From: Syngnathus acus | Taxonomy: Eukaryota > Chordata > Actinopteri > Syngnathiformes > Syngnathidae | Direction of reading: 5' to 3' | Assembly: GCF_901709675.1 (NCBI RefSeq) | Contig: NC_051088.1 | Location: 13,247,693 to 13,311,692 of the forward strand | DNA: 64,000 bases | Part shown: one piece after another, positions 1 through 16,334 of the stretch | How positions within the stretch are numbered: position 1 is the stretch's first letter | Layout: every line of letters begins with the position of its first letter | Notes under the pieces: model-generated | Databases searched by the model: none | The model's input: the letters and a program-made list of their open reading frames with translations, nothing else | What the model was told of the DNA's origin: nothing | Translations under genes and position numbers: made by a program

Positions 1-1694
1 AGCACAACCAAAATACCCCATTGGAGAACAATACGCCTAAAATATTGTACTTGTTGTGGTGTTCTTTTTTTTTTTTTTTTTTTTTTTTTCTCCAAACCAT
101 GCATTCATGTTTTTATTTTTGGTCATGTAACTGAATCGTTTTGAAAATATGACATATAGTTTGCTGTTATGCTTCACCATTTGTGCCAGTACTATATTGT
201 CATTTTAGTGCGGTTTTGAGCTTTAAAGATCCTTTGCATTTCATTGAGGTTTGCTCACATATTTGTGGGTTGGCTTTGTTGCCACATTGATGTAACTTTG
301 AGGGGTTTATGTCAACACGATGCTTTAACCAAAGTGTGTTTTTATACTCGTCCTCAGCCCCGAGGCATCCACATTAATAACGTTGAGTCAGCATCGGTTA
401 TGTTTGCTATTATTGAATTATAGTTATCTGGTGAGAAAAGCTGTGACAGAATATGAATGATTAGAATTAACCACAAATCTCGCTGAAAAGATCTGGTGAA
501 GTTCACATTATCACCAGGATGGAAAGTATTGGATGGGTGATTTTTTTTCCTCTCTAAGCATTTTGGGGATTACGGAAGAGGATTAGGGCCAGTGAAGAAA
601 AAAAAAAACAAGGGGTGACAGGATTCTGACTTTTTTCTCAGAATTCTTACTTTAAAGTAGAATTCTGAGAATAAAGTCAGAATTCCCACTTTCTGACTTT
701 AAAGTCAGAATTCTGACTTTATTCTCAGAATTTTGACTTTAAAGTCAGAATTCTGAGAAAAAAAGTCAGAATCCTGTCACCCCTCGTTTTTTTCTTCTTC
801 ACCGGCCCTAATCCTCTTCCGTAGGGAATTGTGTTATCTGGGTGACTTGTTTGTTTACAGTAGAGTCTAACGGCCTTGAGTCCTCACAACACAGTGAACC
901 TTGAAGTGCCGTGTTTATGGCAGAAGACCACAGAAACAAAAACATGATGTATGTTTGGGTCACTGGTGTGTGTCCAAATAGCACCAAAGCCAGAATCCAC
1001 CATGACCCGTCTGTCAGTATGTCAGGTTATTTTGTGGTGTTTTGGGTTTAGTAGCAAACGAGCACCATTTAACAACCAAACCAGATTTTCCTTATGTATT
1101 TTTGATTGCTAATTTATCATCAGCCAACGAGCCATTTTATAGCTTAAGATGATATCAACTTGCTCTTTAGGATTCTAATATGTTGTGATTACATCACCAG
1201 CACCACTGCTGGTTTAAACCAAACCATGTCACCTCCACCCTGCTCACAACACCCACAAGGTGATTTATATTTAGTGCTTTTTACCTGGCAATTGCTTTGG
1301 TATGGTGTCCTTGTCATTTTGGCTCAGCAGCAGTCTTGGTCAGAATTCACTCACGACTTCTGAGAAGATTGCAGTCATCACTTGACATTTACTACATAAA
1401 TCCACCTGAGATGAACTTGATTTTGAATCAACACATTTCTTACCATGAAGAATTATGGCATCTCATGCAAGATATTTCATAACGCTCAGTGCTCTATAAA
1501 ATTGACAGGGCAATATACTTAACAGAAATGTCTGCCTCTTATTCGTTGCTGTGGGTTAGTTTCACACACTTTGACACGGAGTCTCCTCACTGCATCACTC
1601 TCGTTTCGAAAACGGACTAATGCAGTATTGATTATGTCAGCTGATGATGTGAGCTTTTAAAGCATTCAAAGTTTTTGTTTTTTCCTTTTTCCAG
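1..1694. other. Non-coding DNA upstream of the first raf1 coding exon
   Basis: No exon recognised. Vertebrate RAF1 genes have a non-coding first exon, so this is probably intron 1 of raf1, but no leader exon can be picked out by eye. It holds a T-run near 65-90 and the palindromic element at 571-823. The short open frames here resemble no known protein. Confidence 0.5.
571..823. mobile_element. Palindromic MITE-like element with 20-bp terminal inverted repeats
   Basis: The two ends are exact inverted copies over 20 bp (TACGGAAGAGGATTAGGGCC at 571-590, its reverse complement at 804-823). The interior is several head-to-head copies of a short TTCTGACTTT / CAGAATTCT unit, so almost the whole 253 bp can fold on itself. 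A TA dinucleotide at each end fits Tc1/mariner-type TA target duplication (inference). No coding capacity. It lies upstream of the first raf1 coding exon, probably in the leader intron. Confidence 0.75.
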
Positions 1695-1720
1695 ACCGTT
1701 GAAAGCACTAGGCTTTACTG

Positions 1721-7558
<5,838 letters not shown>

Positions 7559-8340
7559 AGCAATAGACAGTTCTGCCCCCATCTACCGTCCCAACAATGT
7601 CCATAGTTGTCGAATCCGGCAGTACAATCCTCACTACACCCTAACCCGCAGCATATACTTTAAAACCATTAATCAGTATAAGGAAAGACAAGCAGAGGGA
7701 GCCAACAGCAATAGCGACACAGTAGGATTTACAAATAAAAAGGGTGACGGCAGAGTCTACCCTTTTGCTGCACATTACAAATATGCAGGTGCCTTTTTGT
7801 ATATACATGCACGAACATCATGCATGGACATTGAAGGAAACTCAAGAGCATTGCACCGTCTTAGCTTGGATGTAAAGCAACTGTTTTGTCGCCTGATTAT
7901 TATTTTTTTTTTTAAGAGGACCTTTAAAAAACTCAGCTGCTTAAGGAGGAAACCCACAAATATATATTTTTGCATTGTCTTAAAAGACAATGGATTGGAT
8001 ATGGTAAATGTTTTCTTTTTTTTTTGTCTTGTACATCTGTACATTTTGTTTTCAAGTGACAACTGAAGCCTGTCGAACGATGAGCAAGGGTAACCGTGGA
8101 AGATGATGACTTTGCACATTTTGGCAAAAGCAGTAGTTTACTTTGTCATTCTCCACAACAGTATCTGAGATGTCCAAACGTTTTGAGCACTCGCTGTAAC
8201 GAGCTGGACGATTTAGGTAGTTGTTTAGAATATTGAAAGTGATTTGGAATAATTGTCATGTCTCATTCAGCAGGTTTTAATGTCAGCTCGGTGAGAAAGT
8301 TGTCTTCACTATTTTAATAAAATTAAGTTAAATTCTATGC
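7559..8340 (+). other. raf1: Probable raf1 3' UTR
   Basis: Follows the TAG stop directly. Candidate poly(A) signals AATAAA at 7734 and, more convincingly, at 8316-8321, followed by T-rich sequence. A longer UTR cannot be excluded. Contains A/T homopolymers but no further coding exon. Confidence 0.45.
8316..8321 (+). terminator. raf1: Candidate poly(A) signal of raf1
   Basis: Canonical AATAAA about 760 bp after the raf1 stop codon, with a T-rich stretch about 30 bp downstream. Position and strand fit; use is inferred. Confidence 0.4.
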
Positions 8341-9527
8341 CAAATGCTCAGTTTTTTTTTTCTGTAGACATTTTGGATTTTAAGAGGCGAAGAATGAATT
8401 GTGCAGTTGTCTTTTTTTCCACAGATGTCAAAATCCCACACATCGGTGTAGGTCTTGGCGGTGTGATGTGATGTTTACTGTAGCATTGGCAAAGTGGTGT
8501 AACCTCTCAGGGGAATCCAGTCCAGACACGCCACAGGAGTATTCCACTTGGTGGAACAACAATGAAACCACCGGGGAGGCTTGTTGTGGATTTTGAGCAA
8601 GTTTGTTTTAGTGTAAACAAGCAATGAGTAGAAACCCCATTGAGTGCAAGTGCAAATTTAATGTGAACATAGATGTAATTGCTTGGCTCTATACTCAACA
8701 TATTAGATTTGGTTTCGTTTAATAGACATCAGCTTCTGTTATTTTATTTTTAGCCCCGAATGTTGCTGATTCACGATGGTGATGGAACTGCATCTACTAA
8801 AAGGCATAACTTGATGTCCTCTAAATGGAGTATGATCTACTAACTGGCAAAGTGCCACATATTCTGCTATATTGCTTTTTCTATTTCTAGTGGGTGTTGC
8901 TCTTTCCTAAAGTGACTTTGGTAGCCACACAGTCTCTCTCAAGACATCAATTTGTTTTTGTGGACAGATTTTCCACCAACGAGAAGAGCTCGGGGTGTTT
9001 TATCCTAATGGTCACTGAGGACCAGTTAGACTGGGCGGGCTGGATGTGGCCCCCGAGCTGTACTTTGCTCAGGTCTGGTTTAGGTCACTTGAAGTGACGC
9101 TTAATGTTTGCTTTTCTTTCACCTTTTGACCTCTGGCAGGCTCTACTGAACGATCAGGGGCCAGGACAAAGTGAGTTTTAAAAATGCATTGAATTTATCT
9201 ATGTCAAGTAAACGGTTGGCAATACAGTATAGTGCAGCCATCACACTTGATTATCATCAGCCTTTTAAAATAGCCTAAATCAGATTTTGAATTTTTTGGT
9301 TTTTTTTTTTTTGGTCTTGCACATCTCAGGGTGCTGACCACCTCTCCTAAAATTAACATCCTAAAACAAACAAAACAGAAAATATATTTTTATCCCATAT
9401 ATTATATTATTAAAAAATACAATCTCATCATTTCTGAATAAAACAAAAACTGGAAAAAAAAATACACAGGCCATTATTTTCAGACGTTATGTAACCACAG
9501 TGACAGTTCTTTTGTGTGTGAGCTATA

Positions 9528-9542
9528 CCAGCAGGTGGCAGC
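9528..9542 (+). promoter_or_regulatory. CTCF-like motif
   Basis: CCAGCAGGTGGCAGC matches the CTCF core consensus (CCASYAGRKGGCRS) at every position, in forward orientation. It sits between the convergent raf1 and syn2 genes. Motif match only; occupancy is unknown. Confidence 0.4.
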
Positions 9543-9589
9543 AATTTTCTCTCTTCATCCCCAGAGTCTAAAATTGCTATTTTCTAAAC

Positions 9590-9735
9590 CACCGGAAGTG
9601 CATGCTGACAACCATCCATCCAGTCTTTGGGCAGTGGGCGGTTTAGCTACACTTGCACGGGGAGAACCCCACACAGGAAAGTTAGAGCCCAGAATCAAAC
9701 CCATCACCACCACTGTGCCGCCCTGCATGCTGCAA
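9590..9735 (-). repeat. Degenerate tRNA-SINE-like dispersed repeat fragment
   Basis: Read on the minus strand it resembles a very common fish dispersed repeat: a GGGCGGCAC-type start, a box-B-like region, then a segment related to 'gtgtgg...ttctccccgtgc' and a GGATGGATGG end. The copy is decayed and internally shortened. Fragments of the same 3' end occur near 10381-10415 and 27095-27135. Confidence 0.5.
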
Positions 9736-10485
9736 TTCTAATTAATGATCAGACCCATTAAAGCATTAATTGCAGCTTTGACAGTGGCAGGCAGATGGTC
9801 CATGAGCTCTAGGCTATAAATTCAACTCCTCATATGCTGTGTAAAGATACTATTGGGCCCCATTAGTGAGTGCAGTTTACGAAGGTTTAAACGGTTTCTT
9901 GTGTCATAAACATTGAGAAGTGGTCACCCGGAGGATTCCAAGATGAGAAAAATGAACGCATCTATTGATTTAGAAATGACCATATAGGATCATTGCCAGG
10001 GCATGCTGATCATAATGTTTCTTACTTTTGCTTTAATGACAGTAGCCATCAACCCAGCCATCTATCATATCACTAACTAATTATCAAAAATAGTATTCTG
10101 TTGTCAGATACAGTTTAGCACTATATTCCTTAATCGTGCATTTAAGGTCTCATCAGGGAAGTAGTGTGGGTGTTAAAAAACAAATATATGTATAATAGGT
10201 ATATAGGTTGTGAATTCAGCAATGCACACCAATATGGATCATGCATCATTTAAATGTAGCCACCAACCAAATCTCTGATATTTTATATTTTCATATGACA
10301 CCGTATTTTTGTAAAAGTTGACTATCGCAGTTATTCTCGTGATTGACTGGCCTCCTGTTTTTATTGTCCTTCTTTCGCGAAGTCAGCTGGGACCAGCTCC
10401 AGCTCACCTGCAACCATAAAAGCAAGTGATATATAGTACATGGAAAAAAAGGATCAATTTACATTGTCTTCAGTGCAAAGGAAGC

Positions 10486-10491
10486 TTTATT
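10486..10491 (-). terminator. syn2: Candidate distal poly(A) signal of syn2
   Basis: TTTATT on the plus strand is AATAAA on the minus strand, about 1.6 kb beyond the syn2 stop. The interval 10492-12111 has no exon and could be a long 3' UTR. Inference from position only. Confidence 0.35.
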
Positions 10492-11488
10492 GCCATTGAC
10501 AAAGGGGACTAAGCGTTATGAATCTTTCCACAGTATATTGTATTCCAGTCTAGGTTTTAAACAGTCTAATAGCAATTCATCCGCTATGACCATTCATATC
10601 TACAGTCTGGCAGGTCTGAATAGGTTTTATCTGAACATTCAGCCCCAAAAAAGCATGTCCACTTTCATCAATCAGACTCTTGGTATTACGGTGTCTGCTC
10701 CCTTCGAAATCAATGTCATGGCATATTTCCTAGTAAACCGTACGACACATCCATAAAGCCTCAGGCATGGCTTGTACAAGGATACACTCACAGATATACT
10801 TGATGCAACTTGGAAAACAAGAGCGCACAGAATTCTTTTTATCATAGTAGTTTACTGTGCAAATCTTTGTACAGATTATTCGGTTGCTATTTCAGTTGTA
10901 TCACCATTTAGCTTGGGCCACAGGACAAGAAAGAAGAAAATATTTTAGATGACGAGAATTATTGGAATCGGTTGCATGGAAGGGCTGATTTCAAATGAAA
11001 TATGCAATAATGAGAATAAAAATATTGCACTTTCCATTCACACGCAGGAGGCGTGTGAGAAAACTGAGGAGGAACAAGTCGAAGCTGATGCTCAGAGCAC
11101 TTGCACTGTTGTCATGGCAACACCATTACAGACACCCAGTGCATGGTCACCGAGGGACATTTTGTGGTCGATTTTACTTTGGACATATTCCAAGAGGATG
11201 TAGATAGAGAACACTTATTTAACAGTTTTATTTCCTTGGCCTGTGATTGATCGCATGTCAAATTATTATCTTGAGAAAGTATATTGCCTAACTGGGTTGA
11301 ATAAATAATACAGTAACGCAAATAATTGTATCTTTGGTTCAAAATCATACGAATATATTTAAAGTGTATGTGCACTGAAACCTGCACATCTTCCTTCATA
11401 ATATCTAACATTTTCTATTTTAATTACACGTTGTATTTGCACTAAATAATCTCTTTATTATGTCACTGTGACAGATTTAAAAAAAATA

Positions 11489-11510
11489 GTGTGTGTGTGT
11501 GTGTGTGTGT
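11489..11510. repeat. (GT)n microsatellite
   Basis: Eleven GT units after an A-run, in the putative syn2 3' UTR or downstream flank. Confidence 0.9.
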
Positions 11511-12106
11511 ACTGTATATAGCAGAGCAGTGTGTTAATGCATGTTTGGTCATGAGCATGTACGTGTTAGCTATGACACATCTGCATGTATTACAGGGAGC
11601 ACGTTTTAGAACCACTGTTACAAGAACATCCCTCTTGGGTATCAGTCATGCAAAACAAAAATAAATATCTATCATGTATGAAAATAATACCCAAAGCCAT
11701 ACACACCCAAATACTGCATACATATTTAAGAACAAAGTTTCCACAGTTTGAACTCTACTAAAATATACACAGCCAAGTATAAAGCAGAAAAGGTTCAAAC
11801 CAAAGGCTCACAGCTGGTCAAACAAGTAGCACAGAGCGGCACTCAACTCATTGTCGGCACAATCAGCAGCTCCAAAGAAAATCCACAGCTACCGAAACAC
11901 AGGTGACCGATACAAGCACACAAATGGACAAGAAGACAGTACATTAGGACTCTGCATAGAGTTAAAAACACCTTCCAGGGTGTCACTCGGCTGCAACGAG
12001 CTGAGCGCCCCGGTCTCCCAGTTGTGATCCTAGCTATCGGCATCCACACACGCTTGTGTTCTGCTTAAGGTTGAGTCTGAGACCTCCCCGCGCCTCCTCT
12101 TTCTGG

Positions 12107-12112
12107 TTTATT
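12107..12112 (-). terminator. syn2: AATAAA overlapping the syn2 stop codon
   Basis: On the minus strand the stop and following bases read TGAATAAAC, so the last base of TGA starts a canonical AATAAA. If used, it would leave almost no 3' UTR. Confidence 0.4.
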
Positions 12113-13685
12113 CAGTTAGCCTGGACTGGTTTCGGACCCACGGCCACGCCATTACAGTCGAGGATGTACTGCAGACATCCTTGAGGTGGGCGGCCAGCAC
12201 CATTCTTCATGGTTTCACCTGTTATTTCCCCTTTCTGGCCTGTACCCTGAAAGGGACAAAAAAAAAAAAATTCTCATTGCGGGAAATCATAACTCATATT
12301 ACCTGATATCTGCAAGTTGTATTTTTTTGCTGCAAAACAAACACGATAGTACAACAAAGCAAACAAATAGTTTATCATTTTCTATACCCAAGTTAAAATT
12401 TTATTGAAGTTTGTTGCCTTGACTTTTTTTGAAATTGCTTACCTGGGAGGGTTGCACGGTCAAGGGTTTTCGGGGGGCGTTTGCCTCCTTTTCCGCTATC
12501 TGGTTCATTTTAGTCAGAACCATGTCCGAAATGAGCTGTCTGTCCTCAGACTGATGCTCCCCGACCAGTGGCATGGATGAGCCCACCACCTGCATTATAT
12601 TGATTTGATACGTCATCAGTTCCACTTTGTCCACATGAAATATCTCACATCGAGGCTAAAATACTTTTTACTTTCAACACATCAGATATTTCCATTAAGT
12701 TTCAATTTTACTATAGATATTAGGTCAGCAGTTTCTTTTCCTTGTGGTGATAATAACATACTATCATCTTACATCCTCGGTGGCATGGTGGGTGGGTGAT
12801 TTGTCTCGTTTGTCTTCTACCGCAGCTTTTTTGTAATAATATTCAGAAAGGTGGATTTTGGATTGCTATTCTGAAGACATTCTGTCACTTGTGCGACTCC
12901 TACCTCTGTGATGTAATCTTTTCCATCCTTCCCATGAATGGCCTTGACTGCACAAATATCCAGACCACCAAAAATCTCTGAGCAGGTGTCAACCCACAGT
13001 TTGTATCTGAAACGTGTCAAGACATAACTCAGAAGTTCTTTCCAGTATCTATAATGAGAGTTTCTGAATACAATTTATCTTCATTCTATAAAAACACTGG
13101 TCAATGGCAAATTTTAATCCAAGATTGCTTCTTGTGTTCCTACATGTATTTTTAATGCTGATTTAAAAATGTCTTTACTTATTTTCTAGCACATCTGTTT
13201 TATTTATTAGATTTTTTGTTGTTGTTTTTGTTTTGAATTTTGAATATGTAACTTGTTTTCTAGCACATCTGTTTTATTTATTAGATATTTTTGTTGTTGT
13301 TTTGAATTCTGAATATATACTCACTTGTCAGTCATGGCCACTTGCTCCAGCATTGCTGAGCCAGTGTTGGTCTTCCAGTTGCCTGACATAGACGTTCTCC
13401 TGGGGTGTGCAGACCAAAACATGAAAACAATTCCCATCCCATCCATTTAATTTGACCTGTAAGAATGCAATCAAACCTACATGTAGGCTTTGTAGTCTGC
13501 GCCAATCTTCTGGATTCTGATATCATACTTGGACTCAATGAGAGGCTCAGTGGTGGTGTATGTCTGAGTGAGAGCCACGACACTGGCTATGTCCTGGAAC
13601 TTACTGTGATTGTCAACCTTTACCTGCAAAACCACACACAAATACCTCTCATGTTATATGTTTAGAATGTAAGATACCCTCCAAA

Positions 13686-13724
<39 letters not shown>

Positions 13725-16237
13725 ATTTAACAGTAAGGCAGTGTCTTAAACTGCTTAATCGCCAAACCTTTCCAATGCCAGAGTGGGCGTGGCCAATCTT
13801 GACAACCACGGGGAAGGATGGCATGCTCACCTATAAGGTATGAAATGATCATTTGAGGGATCTGATCAATGGGGAAATAATGGTGAGTATTGGGGTTGCT
13901 GGTCGTCTCACCATCTCCTTGTAGTTTGGGTAAAAGGTCTGCTCAATCAGTGGAAACTTATCAGCACCCAGCTTCCTGAATGTGTTGATAAGCTGGGCAA
14001 ACTAGACACAGAGAAATATGTACAGTATTTTTCACGTCAGAAAAGCACGTCATGATCGAAGGACTTACAGCCCAGGGCTTGTCACACAAATTGTAGATGG
14101 ACTCCAATGAGTTAATGCTCGGAACACCTCCGTACTGCAGACCGATTATGAGGTTGCGGAAATCTTCATTCTGCGTCATACTGAAGGCATGCTGGCGAAT
14201 AAGCACAAAGTCTGGCTTGAATGACCTAGAAAATAAGAAAGACGGATTATTAGGCAACATGGATCAAATTAGTTCATCGGCACTATACGTATTTAAATGT
14301 TAAATTACCGTACCTGACAACCTTGGTGCCGTTTCTGTAAACCTGCATTGTAACGCTGCATGTCCCATTGGCTTGAGCCATGACGCTGATTTCGCTAAAC
14401 TCAGCCTGAAAAGTTAATAAGCAGTTGATTGGCAATTTATCAACATTTCTCTTCATACAGAATTGGTTAAGATGGATACAAACGAACCTGTTCCACTTTG
14501 ATGTCATAGTCTCCATAAATTTTCTTGCCTCGGAATAACTTGGGCCTGAGTTGAAACAAATGAAAAACTATGTCATAGGTCAAGACATCTTCCATTTGAC
14601 AACCAAGAATACAACATTGATAATAAAACAGTTCGTTTCAAGCGGCACAAAAGAGAAATGACATGTTTCACATGCAACTTTCCACAAATTAAACCATCAC
14701 ATTTACAACACATTCTTATTAAGAGTCAACTCAGGAATAATTGTCTCTCTGCTTTTCTACCATTGTAATTTATTCAGGGGTGAAGTTAGTCATTAGCCAC
14801 TCTCTGATTAGTTCGAATTACCACTCTCTGACATGTAAAGACAGTTCCCACAGAGATGAAGAAAAGGTCGAGAAACCAGACAATTCAAGTATGTTTGTGT
14901 TAATAGTAGCTCTAACACAAAATGGAGGCCATCCTGTCCAGTCCACAGACAGACAACCAAAAAAATTGACTTTTTTTCAGGAGGTTTCAAAGACTTTACA
15001 AAGACTCTCTTACCCATAGGATGACTCAGACTTCTTTTTTGGGAGTGCTCACTATCTGCTGTCCTGTAGTCTGCTCTTCCTGCTTAATAACTGTGGCTCT
15101 GGAGCTGAATAATTCATTTAGGAACTAATTGCAGTGTGGAGATTTGTTTGACTTTGACAAAGAGCAAACTTTGAAGCAGGAATCATTCTGAGTGGACGAA
15201 CAACGACTTACAAAAACTTAGAAAACATACACCAGGACAATTCATGGTGAATTCTGTCTGCGTGAAGAACATCACCCCGCGTATTAACATTCACCGCTAC
15301 AGCCACATCACTGAACACATCTTCAGTCCAAGGTTTCTCACTCTCTTCATCGTGGCAGGCCTCCAAAAACCATTCAAGTGGTTATCTATCTGATATCCTT
15401 GTCCACATGCTGCATATGCTCCATTTTCTCCTGCACGGTGCTTAACATGCACACCAGGGGGGAAGAGAAGAGCACGATTGCAGCTGTTTACTTGCATTAT
15501 TTATTTGTCGGCGGAATCAATATGGCTTTGCTTGACCCGAATCAAACATTAGATCATGAACAAAAGGAACCGGGATGTGTTTTATCGTGTTTTTATGAGT
15601 ACTGCGTTTGATGATCAAGATAAATTATGCAACTAAAGTAAAGTCTGGTATGTTAAAGTTCAGCTGTTCATTATAAAAAATGCTCACAAAAGACTTTGTT
15701 GAACCTGATTGAACCTTTGTTGAATGCTTAAGTTCAGTCGTAGCAGGTCTGGTTTTCCAATGACGTACAGCACTGCACAAGGGTGCCAGCATTACTGAGG
15801 ACAGAAGCCACTCAGCAAAAGTAATAAAAATAGATTTCATTATCCTAATGCTTTTGCTCGCAGCTAGTGTGTATGTACTGCGCTTTTTCCATTTTGCTAT
15901 TGTACGACTAGAATACCAAGTAGTCCCAAAATGAGAAAACCAAGCGTTGCTAACAGTTCAGATGATTTTATAAGACTGCCTTTACAGAATGAAAGAAACT
16001 AACCCAGTCTTATAGAGTAGCTTACTGTGTGTACCAAACTCTCACAAACAGACCCAACACAGATGTAACCAGGTGACCCGACATGAAGGACTCACAACAT
16101 GGTGAGCGGCCATTAAAAATAGATGGAACTCTTAGAGAGAGGAGGTCAGTGAGCCGAGTACAAAAATAGCTGATCTCACTGCTGGGAGGGGGTTACAATT
16201 AAATAACTAAATAAATAGACAAAAATAAAAGAAATGC

Positions 16238-16334
<97 letters not shown>

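Larger units (their letters stand above)
8341..10465. other. Intergenic region between convergent raf1 and syn2
   Basis: No coding exon seen on either strand. Contains the SINE-like fragment and the CTCF-like motif listed separately, and AT-rich sequence near 9290-9460. In human the interval between RAF1 and SYN2 holds MKRN2, TSEN2 and PPARG; none is detectable here. Confidence 0.6.

Noticed and set aside
10949-11411. Open frames in the putative syn2 3' UTR considered as a synapsin IIa domain-E exon
   Set aside because: Neither strand encodes the conserved domain-E ending of a-type synapsins.
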